A stretch of DNA of 27,248 bases, taken from positions 1 through 27,248 of the IMG/VR virus record IMGVR_UViG_3300046511_000532. One strand, given 5' to 3'. Below the pieces are notes generated by a model that did no database searches, had not been told where the DNA came from, and was given only the letters and a program-made list of their open reading frames with translations. The stretch is from a virus. The position numbers and the translations under genes were made by a program. The first letter of the stretch is position 1; the number at the start of each line of letters is the position of its first letter. Shown here in pieces: positions 1-6,575 of this stretch.

Positions 1-2
1 CT

Positions 3-323
3 CGAGTTCGTCGACGACTCTGGTCAGCCCCCATCCCCCGCATCGCCCTGGAAAATCCCCGCGGCCTCAATCGCTTCTGGTACCGCGAGTCGCAGATGAT
101 CCAGCCCTGGATGTTTGGCCACGGCGAAACCAAAACCACCCTGCTCTGGCTCAAGAATCTCCCACCACTCATGGCCACCCTGGTCAGTACCGGCCGTACA
201 CCACGCGTCCATTACGCCGCACCCGGCCCCGACCGCTGGAAAGCTCGCAGCCGCACCCTGGACCTGGTAGCTCAGGCGATGGCCGATCAGTGGGGATCCA
301 TCACTGACCATGCATCATCCTGA
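3..323 (+). CDS. DNA cytosine-methyltransferase-like protein, C-terminal part (5' end outside window)
   Basis: The frame is open from the left edge to the TGA at 321-323, so the start lies outside the window. The translated tail carries IQPWMFGHGETKTTLLWLKN followed by LPPL, and later APGPDRWKARSRT and a run ending AMADQWG. This combination (ENP, then a GHGETK-type loop, then WLKNLPPL) is what I recall from small phage proteins annotated as cytosine or SAM-dependent methyltransferases, where it forms the C-terminal half. The catalytic and SAM-binding parts are not in the window, so activity cannot be judged. It overlaps the next gene by 14 nt and lies upstream of a second methyltransferase, suggesting a DNA-modification block. 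The family call is from memory of the motif and is moderate. Confidence 0.6.
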   Translation, partial: RVRRRLWSAPIPRIALENPRGLNRFWYRESQMIQPWMFGHGETKTTLLWLKNLPPLMATLVSTGRTPRVHYAAPGPDRWKARSRTLDLVAQAMADQWGSITDHASS

Positions 324-504
324 ATCCATGCAGCTCTACCAGATCGGCGATCGCGTCTACGTCCCGCTCAGCGGCATCACCGCCGGCTCTGGCACCGTCC
401 AGGATCTCTGGCCCCGCGGCTTGCTCTTGATCAAATTCGACTCGGACGGCGTCGTCGCTCCCTACCAGCCCGACGACGTCCGCCCATTGCCGAGGCCCGA
501 GTGA
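310..504 (+). CDS. small hypothetical protein (64 aa), possible SH3-like fold
   Basis: ATG at 310 overlaps the end of the preceding gene, and its stop overlaps the GTG of the next gene in a GTGA arrangement, so it appears translationally coupled on both sides. An alternative ATG lies at 328. The protein is short and rich in beta-prone residues: IGDRVYVPLSGITAGSGTVQ, then a hydrophobic strand LLLIKFD and a final PYQPDDVRPLP. The pattern G-D-x-V-x-V-P followed by G-x-G-T-V is common in small SH3/KOW-like barrels that bind nucleic acid or protein, but no specific family is recognised. Its place inside the methyltransferase block is the only functional hint. Confidence 0.6.
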   Translation: MHHPESMQLYQIGDRVYVPLSGITAGSGTVQDLWPRGLLLIKFDSDGVVAPYQPDDVRPLPRPE

Positions 505-1700
505 CTACCAGCGCCTGGCGCTCACGTATCGTCGGCTACGGCAATGTCGACCCACACGACCTCGTCGGCAATCCACGCAACTGGCGAACCCACCCCGACC
601 ATCAGCGCGATGCCCTCGCCGGACTGCTCACCGAAGTCGGTTGGGTCGCCGAGGTCCTCGTCAACCAGCGCACCGGCTTCGTCGTCGACGGCCATCTGCG
701 CGTCGCCTCCGCGCTGCGTCACGGCGAGACGTCCGTACCCGTGCGCTACGTCGACCTGGACGACGCCGAGGAGCGCCTCGTGCTGGCGACGTTCGACCCG
801 GTCTCGGCGCTGGCCGGTTCAGACGCCGACACGCTCGCGGCGCTGCTCGAGGGCTTGCAGCCAGCGGATGCCGCGGTCGCCGCGCTGCTCAAGGACCTGG
901 CACCACCGCTCAACAAACACCTCAACCCGGACGATGCCGACCTCACGCCACCGGCTGAGCCAATCACCAAGCCGGGCGACCTGTGGCTGCTAGGCGAGCA
1001 CCGGCTGTTGTGCGGCGACTCCACCGTTGCGGCGGATGTTGAGCGGCTGATGGACGGGGATGCACCGGCGTTGATGGTGACCGACCCGCCGTATGGTGTG
1101 GATTACGACGCCGAGTGGCGGAATGACCGTGCAGCGAAGGGCCAGCTTGCGTACGCCGCTCGGCGTACGCAACCTGTCGATAACGACGACCGTGCCGATT
1201 GGACTCAGGCGTGGGCACTATCGCCGAGCAGTGTCGTCTACTGTTGGTCCGGGGGGCTTACGGCCATTGCTTCTGGGCTATCGCTCGAACAGGCGGGCTA
1301 CGGCATCCGCGCTCAGATCATGTGGGCGAAATCGAATTTTCCCATCAGTCGTGGCCACTATCACTGGCGGCATGAGGCATGTTGGTATGCAGTTCGCGGA
1401 GACGCGACGGCAGGTTGGATAGGCGATCATTCTCAGACCACACTCTGGGAGATCGACTTAGATCGGAATGTTGAAGGCGGGCACAGTACGCAAAAGCCTG
1501 TCGAGTGCATGCGCCGTCCAATCCGTAATCATTCCGGTGACGTCTATGACCCGTTCGTGGGCTCAGGAACCACCATCGTCGCCGCCGAGCGCGAAGGACG
1601 TGGGTGCTACGCCCTCGACATCGACCCTGGCTACTGCGACGTTAGCGTCCGCCGCTGGGAGCGAGTGAGTGGTCGGCAGGCCGTCAAAACGCACGCCTGA
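501..1700 (+). CDS. ParB-like N-terminal domain fused to N4/N6 DNA methyltransferase
   Basis: 399 aa, GTG start overlapping the previous stop. Residues about 15-100 resemble a ParB/sulfiredoxin-like domain (PHDLVGNPRNWRTHP, then FVVDGHLRVASALRHGE with the G-x-x-R element). Residues about 160-390 form a class I SAM methyltransferase. The catalytic motif DPPY is at 195-198, and the SAM-binding motif DPFVGSGTT begins at residue 350, followed by an acidic residue in ALDIDPGYC. Catalytic motif before SAM motif is the beta-class order, found in N4-cytosine and N6-adenine methyltransferases; DPPY fits either base. Phages carry such ParB-methylase fusions, probably to protect DNA from host restriction or to mark it near packaging. 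The gene overlaps the small terminase gene by 32 nt. The target sequence cannot be read. Confidence 0.9.
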   Translation: MTTSAWRSRIVGYGNVDPHDLVGNPRNWRTHPDHQRDALAGLLTEVGWVAEVLVNQRTGFVVDGHLRVASALRHGETSVPVRYVDLDDAEERLVLATFDPVSALAGSDADTLAALLEGLQPADAAVAALLKDLAPPLNKHLNPDDADLTPPAEPITKPGDLWLLGEHRLLCGDSTVAADVERLMDGDAPALMVTDPPYGVDYDAEWRNDRAAKGQLAYAARRTQPVDNDDRADWTQAWALSPSSVVYCWSGGLTAIASGLSLEQAGYGIRAQIMWAKSNFPISRGHYHWRHEACWYAVRGDATAGWIGDHSQTTLWEIDLDRNVEGGHSTQKPVECMRRPIRNHSGDVYDPFVGSGTTIVAAEREGRGCYALDIDPGYCDVSVRRWERVSGRQAVKTHA

Positions 1701-2064
1701 GCGCGAGGCGCGCCTGATCGAGGCCCTGCGCGCCGGCAACACGCGCAAGGCTGCCTGTCACTATGCCGGTATCGAGCCGCGGACATTTGAGCGTTGGATG
1801 AAACTTTATGTCGGTTTTGTCGCCGCCATACAAAAAGCTGAGGGCGACGCCGAAGTCCGCATGGTGGCGCAGATCGCTCAGGCGGCGCAGGCGGGGACAT
1901 GGACGGCCGCGGCCTGGTGGTTGGAACGCCGCCGTCCTGACGACTACGGGCGCCGTGACCGGATCGACATGGCGACTACCGGCGACTCCACCATCCGCGT
2001 CGAATACGCCGATGCCGCGACGCCTAAGCTGTCACACGAGCAGACGAACGGCCATTCGGTCTGA
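1669..2064 (+). CDS. terS: terminase small subunit
   Basis: 131 aa. The GTG at 1669 is chosen because it gives the typical N-terminus MVGRPSKRTPE. Residues 16-44 (RLIEALRAGNTRKAACHYAG, then IEPRTFERWM) form a helix-turn-helix of the kind that recognises phage packaging sites. A second helical part follows, with the motif WWLERRRPDDYGRR at about 83-96, commonly seen in small terminases of this type. The small subunit forms a ring that binds the packaging-initiation site and hands DNA to the large subunit. It overlaps the methyltransferase gene and is separated from the large terminase by three bases, so the three are probably one transcript. The identity rests on both motif and neighbourhood. 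Confidence 0.85.
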   Translation: MVGRPSKRTPEREARLIEALRAGNTRKAACHYAGIEPRTFERWMKLYVGFVAAIQKAEGDAEVRMVAQIAQAAQAGTWTAAAWWLERRRPDDYGRRDRIDMATTGDSTIRVEYADAATPKLSHEQTNGHSV

Positions 2065-2067
2065 GGT

Positions 2068-3327
2068 ATGCCGGTCACCATCACGTTGCCGCGGCCACTG
2101 CACTGGCAGCACGACGTGATGCAGGCCAACGCCCGTTTCTCCGTCCTGGCCTGCGGCCGGCGCTCCGGTAAATCTACCCTGGGCCAGCACCAGTTGATCC
2201 TCACCGCGCTGTCAGGTCGCCCAGCCGGCTACTTTGCCCCCAGCTACAAGCTGCTCGGCGAGTTCTGGCGCGAGCTGCGTACCCTGATCGAACCCGTCAC
2301 CCGTAACAAGAGCGAGCAGGACCACCGACTCGAGCTCGTCACCGGCGGCGTGCTCGAGCTCTGGTCACTCGACGATCCCAACCCTGCCCGCGGTCGCAAG
2401 TACCAGCGCGTGGTCGTCGACGAGGCCGCGATGGTGCCCAACCTCCTCGACATCTGGCAGCTTGCCATCCGCCCAACCCTGGCCGACTACGCCGGCGATG
2501 CCTGGTTCCTGTCCACGCCCCGCGGCCTGAACGATTTTCACCAGCTCTACCAGTTGGGCCAGGATCCGCTGGAAGGGGCCTGGCGATCGTGGCAGATGCC
2601 CACCAGCGTCAACCCGTACATCCACCCAGACGAGATCGAAGCGGCACGCCACGAGCTGCCTGAGCGCGCGTACGCCCAGGAGTACCTGGCGCAGTTCGTC
2701 CAACTCGAGGGCGCTGGCGTGTTCCGCGGCGTGCAGGGCGTCTCACGTCTCAAGCAGATGCCACCCCAGCGTGGCCACACGTACGTGTTCGGCGTGGACT
2801 GGGCACGCTCTAACGACTTCACCGTCATCAGCGTCATCGACGCCACCCTCAACGAGCAGGTCGCGCTGGACCGGTTCAGCAACATCGACTTTGAATTCCA
2901 GGCCGAGCGGTTGCACAGGTGGGCCGAGCTCTACCACCCCGTGCAGATCGTGGCCGAGGCCAACAGCATGGGCGGCCCCCTGGTCGAACGGCTGCAGACC
3001 GGCTATGCCAGACTGCTGGGCTCTGCCCGCGCGGCACTGCCGATCTATGCCTGGACGGCCACCAACGCTTCGAAGGACGCCGCGGTCAGGAGCCTGGCAT
3101 TGGCGATCGAGCAGAACCAGATCAGCCTGCTGGACGACCCCGTGCAGATCTCGGAGCTCCTGGCCTTTGAGAGCAGTGTGACCGTGACGGGCATGGTCAG
3201 GTATGCGGCGCCCACTGGCCTTCACGACGACTGCGTAATTGGCCTTTGCCTCGCTTGGCTGGGGTCGCAGTTGGCCACGGCCGAACGGCCACGCTCGAGC
3301 TATCGATTCGCAGCCGGCCGGCGGTGA
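2068..3327 (+). CDS. terL: terminase large subunit (ATPase/nuclease)
   Basis: 419 aa. The N-terminal ATPase has a Walker A motif CGRRSGKST at residues 29-37 and a Walker B strand RVVVDEAAM with D118-E119. An STPRG element follows, typical of the coupling motif after Walker B. The C-terminal half has the RNase H-like nuclease signature: D244 in FGVDWARSNDF, an acidic residue E297 in VAEANSMGG, and D387-D388 in GLHDDCVIG. The enzyme translocates DNA into the prohead through the portal and cuts the concatemer. The ATG lies three bases after the small terminase stop. All expected catalytic residues are visible, so it is probably functional. It is a useful marker for placing the phage phylogenetically. 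Confidence 0.96.
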   Translation: MPVTITLPRPLHWQHDVMQANARFSVLACGRRSGKSTLGQHQLILTALSGRPAGYFAPSYKLLGEFWRELRTLIEPVTRNKSEQDHRLELVTGGVLELWSLDDPNPARGRKYQRVVVDEAAMVPNLLDIWQLAIRPTLADYAGDAWFLSTPRGLNDFHQLYQLGQDPLEGAWRSWQMPTSVNPYIHPDEIEAARHELPERAYAQEYLAQFVQLEGAGVFRGVQGVSRLKQMPPQRGHTYVFGVDWARSNDFTVISVIDATLNEQVALDRFSNIDFEFQAERLHRWAELYHPVQIVAEANSMGGPLVERLQTGYARLLGSARAALPIYAWTATNASKDAAVRSLALAIEQNQISLLDDPVQISELLAFESSVTVTGMVRYAAPTGLHDDCVIGLCLAWLGSQLATAERPRSSYRFAAGRR

Positions 3328-3351
3328 TAAACTGCCCGTAAGCGTTTCCTC

Positions 3352-3377
3352 GAGGGTTACCGCGCTGTTGAGCCCTC
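3352..3377 (+). other. stem-loop 1 after the large terminase
   Basis: GAGGGTT at 3352-3358 can pair with AGCCCTC at 3371-3377 (seven pairs, one G-U) across a 12-nt loop. No U-run follows, so it is not a convincing intrinsic terminator. It is the first of two neighbouring hairpins in the only sizeable gap inside the packaging block. Function unknown. Confidence 0.4.
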
Positions 3378-3383
3378 CTAGTT

Positions 3384-3437
3384 AGTGGCATATGCGAAAC
3401 ACGGTGAGACGGTCAGTCTCTCGTTGCGCCTGCCACT
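3384..3437 (+). other. nested stem-loop 2 between terminase and the next ORF
   Basis: AGTGGCA at 3384-3390 is perfectly complementary to TGCCACT at 3431-3437, enclosing a second perfect hairpin GAGAC/GTCTC at 3406-3410 and 3416-3420 with a five-base loop. At 54 nt it is too short for a tRNA and no anticodon or T arm is seen. It ends just before the GGAGG at 3440-3444, so it could affect translation of the following ORF. Both stems are read directly; folding in vivo is inferred. Confidence 0.4.
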
Positions 3438-3457
3438 GACGGAGGTTTGCGAGAGCA

Positions 3458-3709
3458 ATGCCACACACGCGATGTTGGGAACGTGGCCAGCGTTCAGAGC
3501 GAAATAAATATGGCTGGGCAGAAGAGGGTTTCAAGTATTGGCGGCGCACGCCACGCGTGCTTCCCGCCTTTGTTCGCCTTGATGCCCGATGGGTGGAGGC
3601 TGTAGAAGGTCGCCGGGCGAATCCGGCCGACTGGGCCGCGACCGACTGGATAACCGGCAAGGCAACTTTGATCATCCTGCACCACGAGGGCCTTGCTCGT
3701 GCCGCGTGA
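3458..3709 (+). CDS. hypothetical protein (83 aa)
   Basis: An ATG start is preceded by GGAGG with somewhat long spacing (about 13 nt). The end overlaps the start of the HNH gene, the usual sign of coupling in this genome. The product is rich in Arg and Trp (KYGWAEEGFKYWRRTPRV, ARWVEAVEGRR, WAATDWI) and matches no family I know. Base composition is more AT-rich than in the neighbouring genes, suggesting a separate origin. No signal peptide or membrane helix is apparent. Minus-strand ORFs in the same place look less protein-like and lack a start signal, so I favour the plus frame, with limited confidence. Confidence 0.5.
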   Translation: MPHTRCWERGQRSERNKYGWAEEGFKYWRRTPRVLPAFVRLDARWVEAVEGRRANPADWAATDWITGKATLIILHHEGLARAA

Positions 3710-4037
3710 TTATGCTGACCAACTCGGCCTCTGGGATGATCGAACGTTCGATGCTGGCAGCAGTCGCCAGTTCCGACGCACGCCGCAGCAGGCTCGCGCT
3801 GACTACTACCACGTCTATCTCGGCACGCCGCAGTGGCAGTGCCGTCGGCGCGAGGTGATCGAACGCGGCAGGTTTCGCTGTGCCCGCTGCGGTAAACAGC
3901 GCCGGCTGCAGGTTCACCACAAGAGCTACATGTTCCCTGGCCAGGTGGGTGATGAGTCACCCGAGCAACTCGAGGCGCTGTGCGTGGACTGCCACGAGCG
4001 GGTCACCGAAGAGGAGCGCAACCGCCGGGGATGCTGA
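3699..4037 (+). CDS. HNH endonuclease
   Basis: 112 aa from the GTG at 3699, which has GAGGG eight bases upstream; a TTG at 3693 in the same frame would add two residues but sits too close to that site. Numbered from the TTG, the motif is C63-A-R-C66, then the histidine pair H75-H76 in LQVHHKSY, then ALCVDCHERV with C97, C100 and H101. This is a zinc-ribbon HNH fold in which the first histidine is catalytic. The upstream part YLGTPQWQCRRREVIERG also matches the family. HNH nucleases beside the terminase are known in many phages to assist DNA cleavage in packaging; a free-standing homing endonuclease is the alternative. The position between terL and portal favours packaging. Confidence 0.85.
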   Translation: MPRDYADQLGLWDDRTFDAGSSRQFRRTPQQARADYYHVYLGTPQWQCRRREVIERGRFRCARCGKQRRLQVHHKSYMFPGQVGDESPEQLEALCVDCHERVTEEERNRRGC

Positions 4038-4039
4038 CC

Positions 4040-4078
4040 CGTGTGACAGTCGTGTGACATTGGTGATCGACGTGTGAC
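4040..4078. promoter_or_regulatory. three CGTGTGAC repeats upstream of the portal gene (candidate operator)
   Basis: The octamer CGTGTGAC occurs at 4040-4047, 4051-4058 and 4071-4078, starts separated by 11 and 20 bases, so all three lie close to the same face of the helix. They fill the 58-nt gap between the HNH stop and the portal GTG. No convincing -35/-10 pair was found; a TACACT at 4080-4085 lacks a well-spaced partner. Protein binding is inference. Confidence 0.4.
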
Positions 4079-4095
4079 GTACACTTGGCTACGTC

Positions 4096-6069
4096 GTGGC
4101 CATCGACCGCTCGAAGAAGGAGCTCAAGCCGCCGGATAGCTCCTATCTGACGTCGCTCCAGACCGAGCTCAGCGACCTGTACCTGCAGCAGGACAACGAC
4201 CTCGACCTGGTCCGCGAACAGCGCGAGATGCGCCGCCCTGCCCTGTCAGAAGCCGACAAGGACTACATGCTCGTCCACGTCGACCCCCGCGACCCTGACA
4301 TCACCGAAGAGGCGTTTCAGCAGACCGCAATACTCACGCTCGAGCGCCCCAAGTTATCCATCGTCGGCGGCGAAGGTGACACGGCCCAGACCGTCGCCAG
4401 CAAGCTCGAGCATTTCACGGAAGAGACGTTATGGGAATGTGGGACGAGGGAGCCCGGCTCGGACACCATGACCCAGGTCACCGACGCCACCCTGAACGAT
4501 GGCGGCGGCTGGGCCAAGCTGCTCTGGTCGTCCGATCTGTGGTCAGAACGCTACGGCATCGCCTCACCCAAGTCGGGTGACCCGACCGACGCGTACACGT
4601 CCTACGACAAGATGACCGAAGAGGCCAAGAAGCGCGCCGGCCCCCCCTTCGTCTGGCAGTACGTCGACCCTCGCCGGGTGTACCCCCAGTGGTCCAACGG
4701 CTACCTGTGCGAGGTGCTCGAGGTCTCAGAAATGCCGATGCGTAGCGCATTCCGGCGCTACCGGCTGTCGCGCGACGCCATCGGCGACATCGTGCCCGAG
4801 GAGCTCGGCCAGTCGCAGAACATCATCGAAGCCAGCCGCAACATGCTCAGCACGGTGACGTACCTCGAGCACTGGGACGACACCTGGGTGTCATACGCCA
4901 TTTGCGGCCAGAACTTCAACGGCGACCAGACCGGCTACATCGTCAAGCAGTTCAAGCACAAATACTCGTTCGGCGTGCCCTACGACTACGCGCCAGGACT
5001 GACCATGAACCACTGGCGCAATCGCAAGGTCGGCTGGGGGATTGGCAGGACGAAGTTGTGGCTCGTGCAGTACCGGCAGTACCTGCGGGCCATGCACGCG
5101 CAGTACGTCGCCAGGGACCTCCTTTCCCCCCTGGTGACGTACGGCGACACGCCGGCGGCCGCGGTCATTGGCGACGATGGTCTGCCCAAGGAAACCGACC
5201 CCACGGTCCACCCCGGCGAGATCCTGAACCTGCCGCCCGGCCGCCAACTTCAGAGGATCCAGTACCCCGACGCCAGCACCCTGGAGAAACACATGGCGCT
5301 CATAGACGGCGCCATCCGCGACCTGGAGTCTCCCAGGGTCACCACGCTGTCAGGCATGGAAGGCGCTGGCTTCGCCATCAGCCAGGTGCTGAGCTACTCG
5401 AGGACGCGGGTCGGTCCCATCCGCCACGGCATCGAATCCCTCCTCAAGGGGCAGACCGAGAAGCTGTGGACGCTGATCCGCGAACGCGCCAACGAGAAGG
5501 TGTACGTCTTTTCGGGCGGCATCGACGTCGGCTCTGGCAAGGCGGCCGCGGAGTTCATTGGCTTCGGTCCCAAGGACCTCGAGCGCCCGATGCGGATCAA
5601 GTGGGAGGTCCAGGCCCAACTCCCGACCGACGAGATGATCATGGCGCGGTACGCCCACGAGCGACTCGCCGCGGGCACGTTCGGCAAGGATGAGGCCGTC
5701 ACGTATCTGGGCGACAACCCCGACGAGATCCGCCGCAGTATCGCGCGCGACCGCATCCGCGCCTCACCCGCCTATCAGAAATGGCTGGACGCCGAGGTGT
5801 TCATGGAAGCGGGCCGCGGCGACCTGTTGCAGAAAGCGCAGGACGCCGAGCAGCTCGCGCTCAGTGGTCAGGTCAACGCACAACCAGGCCTGCCGGCTGG
5901 TGGTGGTCCGCCCGGTCAGCAACCCCAGCCCGGCGTGTTCGAGGGTGGTGGTCCGGGCATGGGCGGCGTGCCAGATCTTGGCGCGCTGGCCGCGGCGCCC
6001 AATGGTGCGGGCGCTAACCCACCAGGGTACCCGCAGGTGATGCAGGGCGCGCAGCAAGCGGGTCAGTGA
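4096..6069 (+). CDS. portal protein
   Basis: 657 aa, GTG start. The identification rests on position directly downstream of the terminase/HNH block, on size, and on a sequence resembling large phage portals: an early acidic helical segment (SDLYLQQDNDLDLVREQREM), a mid region FVWQYVDPRRVYPQW at about 185-199, and a long helical C-terminal half containing RVTTLSGMEGAGFAISQVLS. Twelve copies form the ring through which DNA enters and leaves the capsid and to which the tail attaches. From about residue 596 the protein turns into a Gly/Pro/Gln-rich tail without predicted fold. The next gene starts inside the stop codon. No clear ribosome site precedes the GTG, but the next in-frame alternatives would remove conserved-looking sequence. 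Confidence 0.85.
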   Translation: MAIDRSKKELKPPDSSYLTSLQTELSDLYLQQDNDLDLVREQREMRRPALSEADKDYMLVHVDPRDPDITEEAFQQTAILTLERPKLSIVGGEGDTAQTVASKLEHFTEETLWECGTREPGSDTMTQVTDATLNDGGGWAKLLWSSDLWSERYGIASPKSGDPTDAYTSYDKMTEEAKKRAGPPFVWQYVDPRRVYPQWSNGYLCEVLEVSEMPMRSAFRRYRLSRDAIGDIVPEELGQSQNIIEASRNMLSTVTYLEHWDDTWVSYAICGQNFNGDQTGYIVKQFKHKYSFGVPYDYAPGLTMNHWRNRKVGWGIGRTKLWLVQYRQYLRAMHAQYVARDLLSPLVTYGDTPAAAVIGDDGLPKETDPTVHPGEILNLPPGRQLQRIQYPDASTLEKHMALIDGAIRDLESPRVTTLSGMEGAGFAISQVLSYSRTRVGPIRHGIESLLKGQTEKLWTLIRERANEKVYVFSGGIDVGSGKAAAEFIGFGPKDLERPMRIKWEVQAQLPTDEMIMARYAHERLAAGTFGKDEAVTYLGDNPDEIRRSIARDRIRASPAYQKWLDAEVFMEAGRGDLLQKAQDAEQLALSGQVNAQPGLPAGGGPPGQQPQPGVFEGGGPGMGGVPDLGALAAAPNGAGANPPGYPQVMQGAQQAGQ

Positions 6070-6575
6070 TGGCCGGCTCCCCCCAGCAGTCTGAATTCCT
6101 GAAACTGCAGCAGGAGATCACCAACGAGGTGCAGCGGGATGCGCCGGCCATTGCGACGGGCGTGTTCGGCGACAACAAGAACCACCCCGATATGGCGCAG
6201 GTGTCCAACCAGAAGCTGGACGACCTGTACCGTCAGAAGTACCAGACCAACGATCGCGCGTGGCTGCAGAGTGAGGCGCGGCGAGATCCGCAGCAGTTCC
6301 TCGACGTCGCCAAGCGCATCGGCGTGAGCATGCCTCAGCCGGGTGAGCCGTCGACCGTGGTCGACCCCAACGCCTTCGGCAAGGCGGTCATGGCCAACGC
6401 CACGCCACCCGCACCACCGGCCATGCCTGTCGCGCCGCCGGCTCTGCCGGCTCCTCCTCCGGTGATGCCTGTCGCACCGCCGGTGGCGATCGCTCCCCCA
6501 CCGGGTACTGTGGCGCCACCACCCGTGATTCTCGGGCCGAACGGGCAGCCGCTGCCGCCCACGATGGCTGCGTAA
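6069..6575 (+). CDS. hypothetical virion-associated protein with proline-rich tail (168 aa)
   Basis: The ATG at 6069 shares a base with the portal stop; a GTG three bases upstream is also in frame. Residues 1-110 are mixed helical and charged (SEFLKLQQEITNEVQRD, QKLDDLYRQKYQTNDRAW). From about residue 112 the chain becomes an Ala/Pro/Val repeat region, PPAPPAMPVAPPALPAPPP and similar, to the end. No family is recognised. Similar Pro-rich tails occur in the portal and in the next gene, suggesting flexible linkers among proteins of one complex. The stop abuts the ATG of the giant gene with no gap. A portal-associated or ejection role is inferred only from position. Confidence 0.7.
   Translation: MAGSPQQSEFLKLQQEITNEVQRDAPAIATGVFGDNKNHPDMAQVSNQKLDDLYRQKYQTNDRAWLQSEARRDPQQFLDVAKRIGVSMPQPGEPSTVVDPNAFGKAVMANATPPAPPAMPVAPPALPAPPPVMPVAPPVAIAPPPGTVAPPPVILGPNGQPLPPTMAA

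Noticed and set aside
3384-3437. tRNA-like element
   Set aside because: Seven-pair closing stem is present, but the span is 54 nt and there is no T arm or anticodon arm.
4054-4085. Sigma70-type promoter before the portal gene
   Set aside because: Candidate -35 and -10 boxes (GTGACA, TTGGTG, TACACT) have spacers of 20 or 14 bases, not 16-18.
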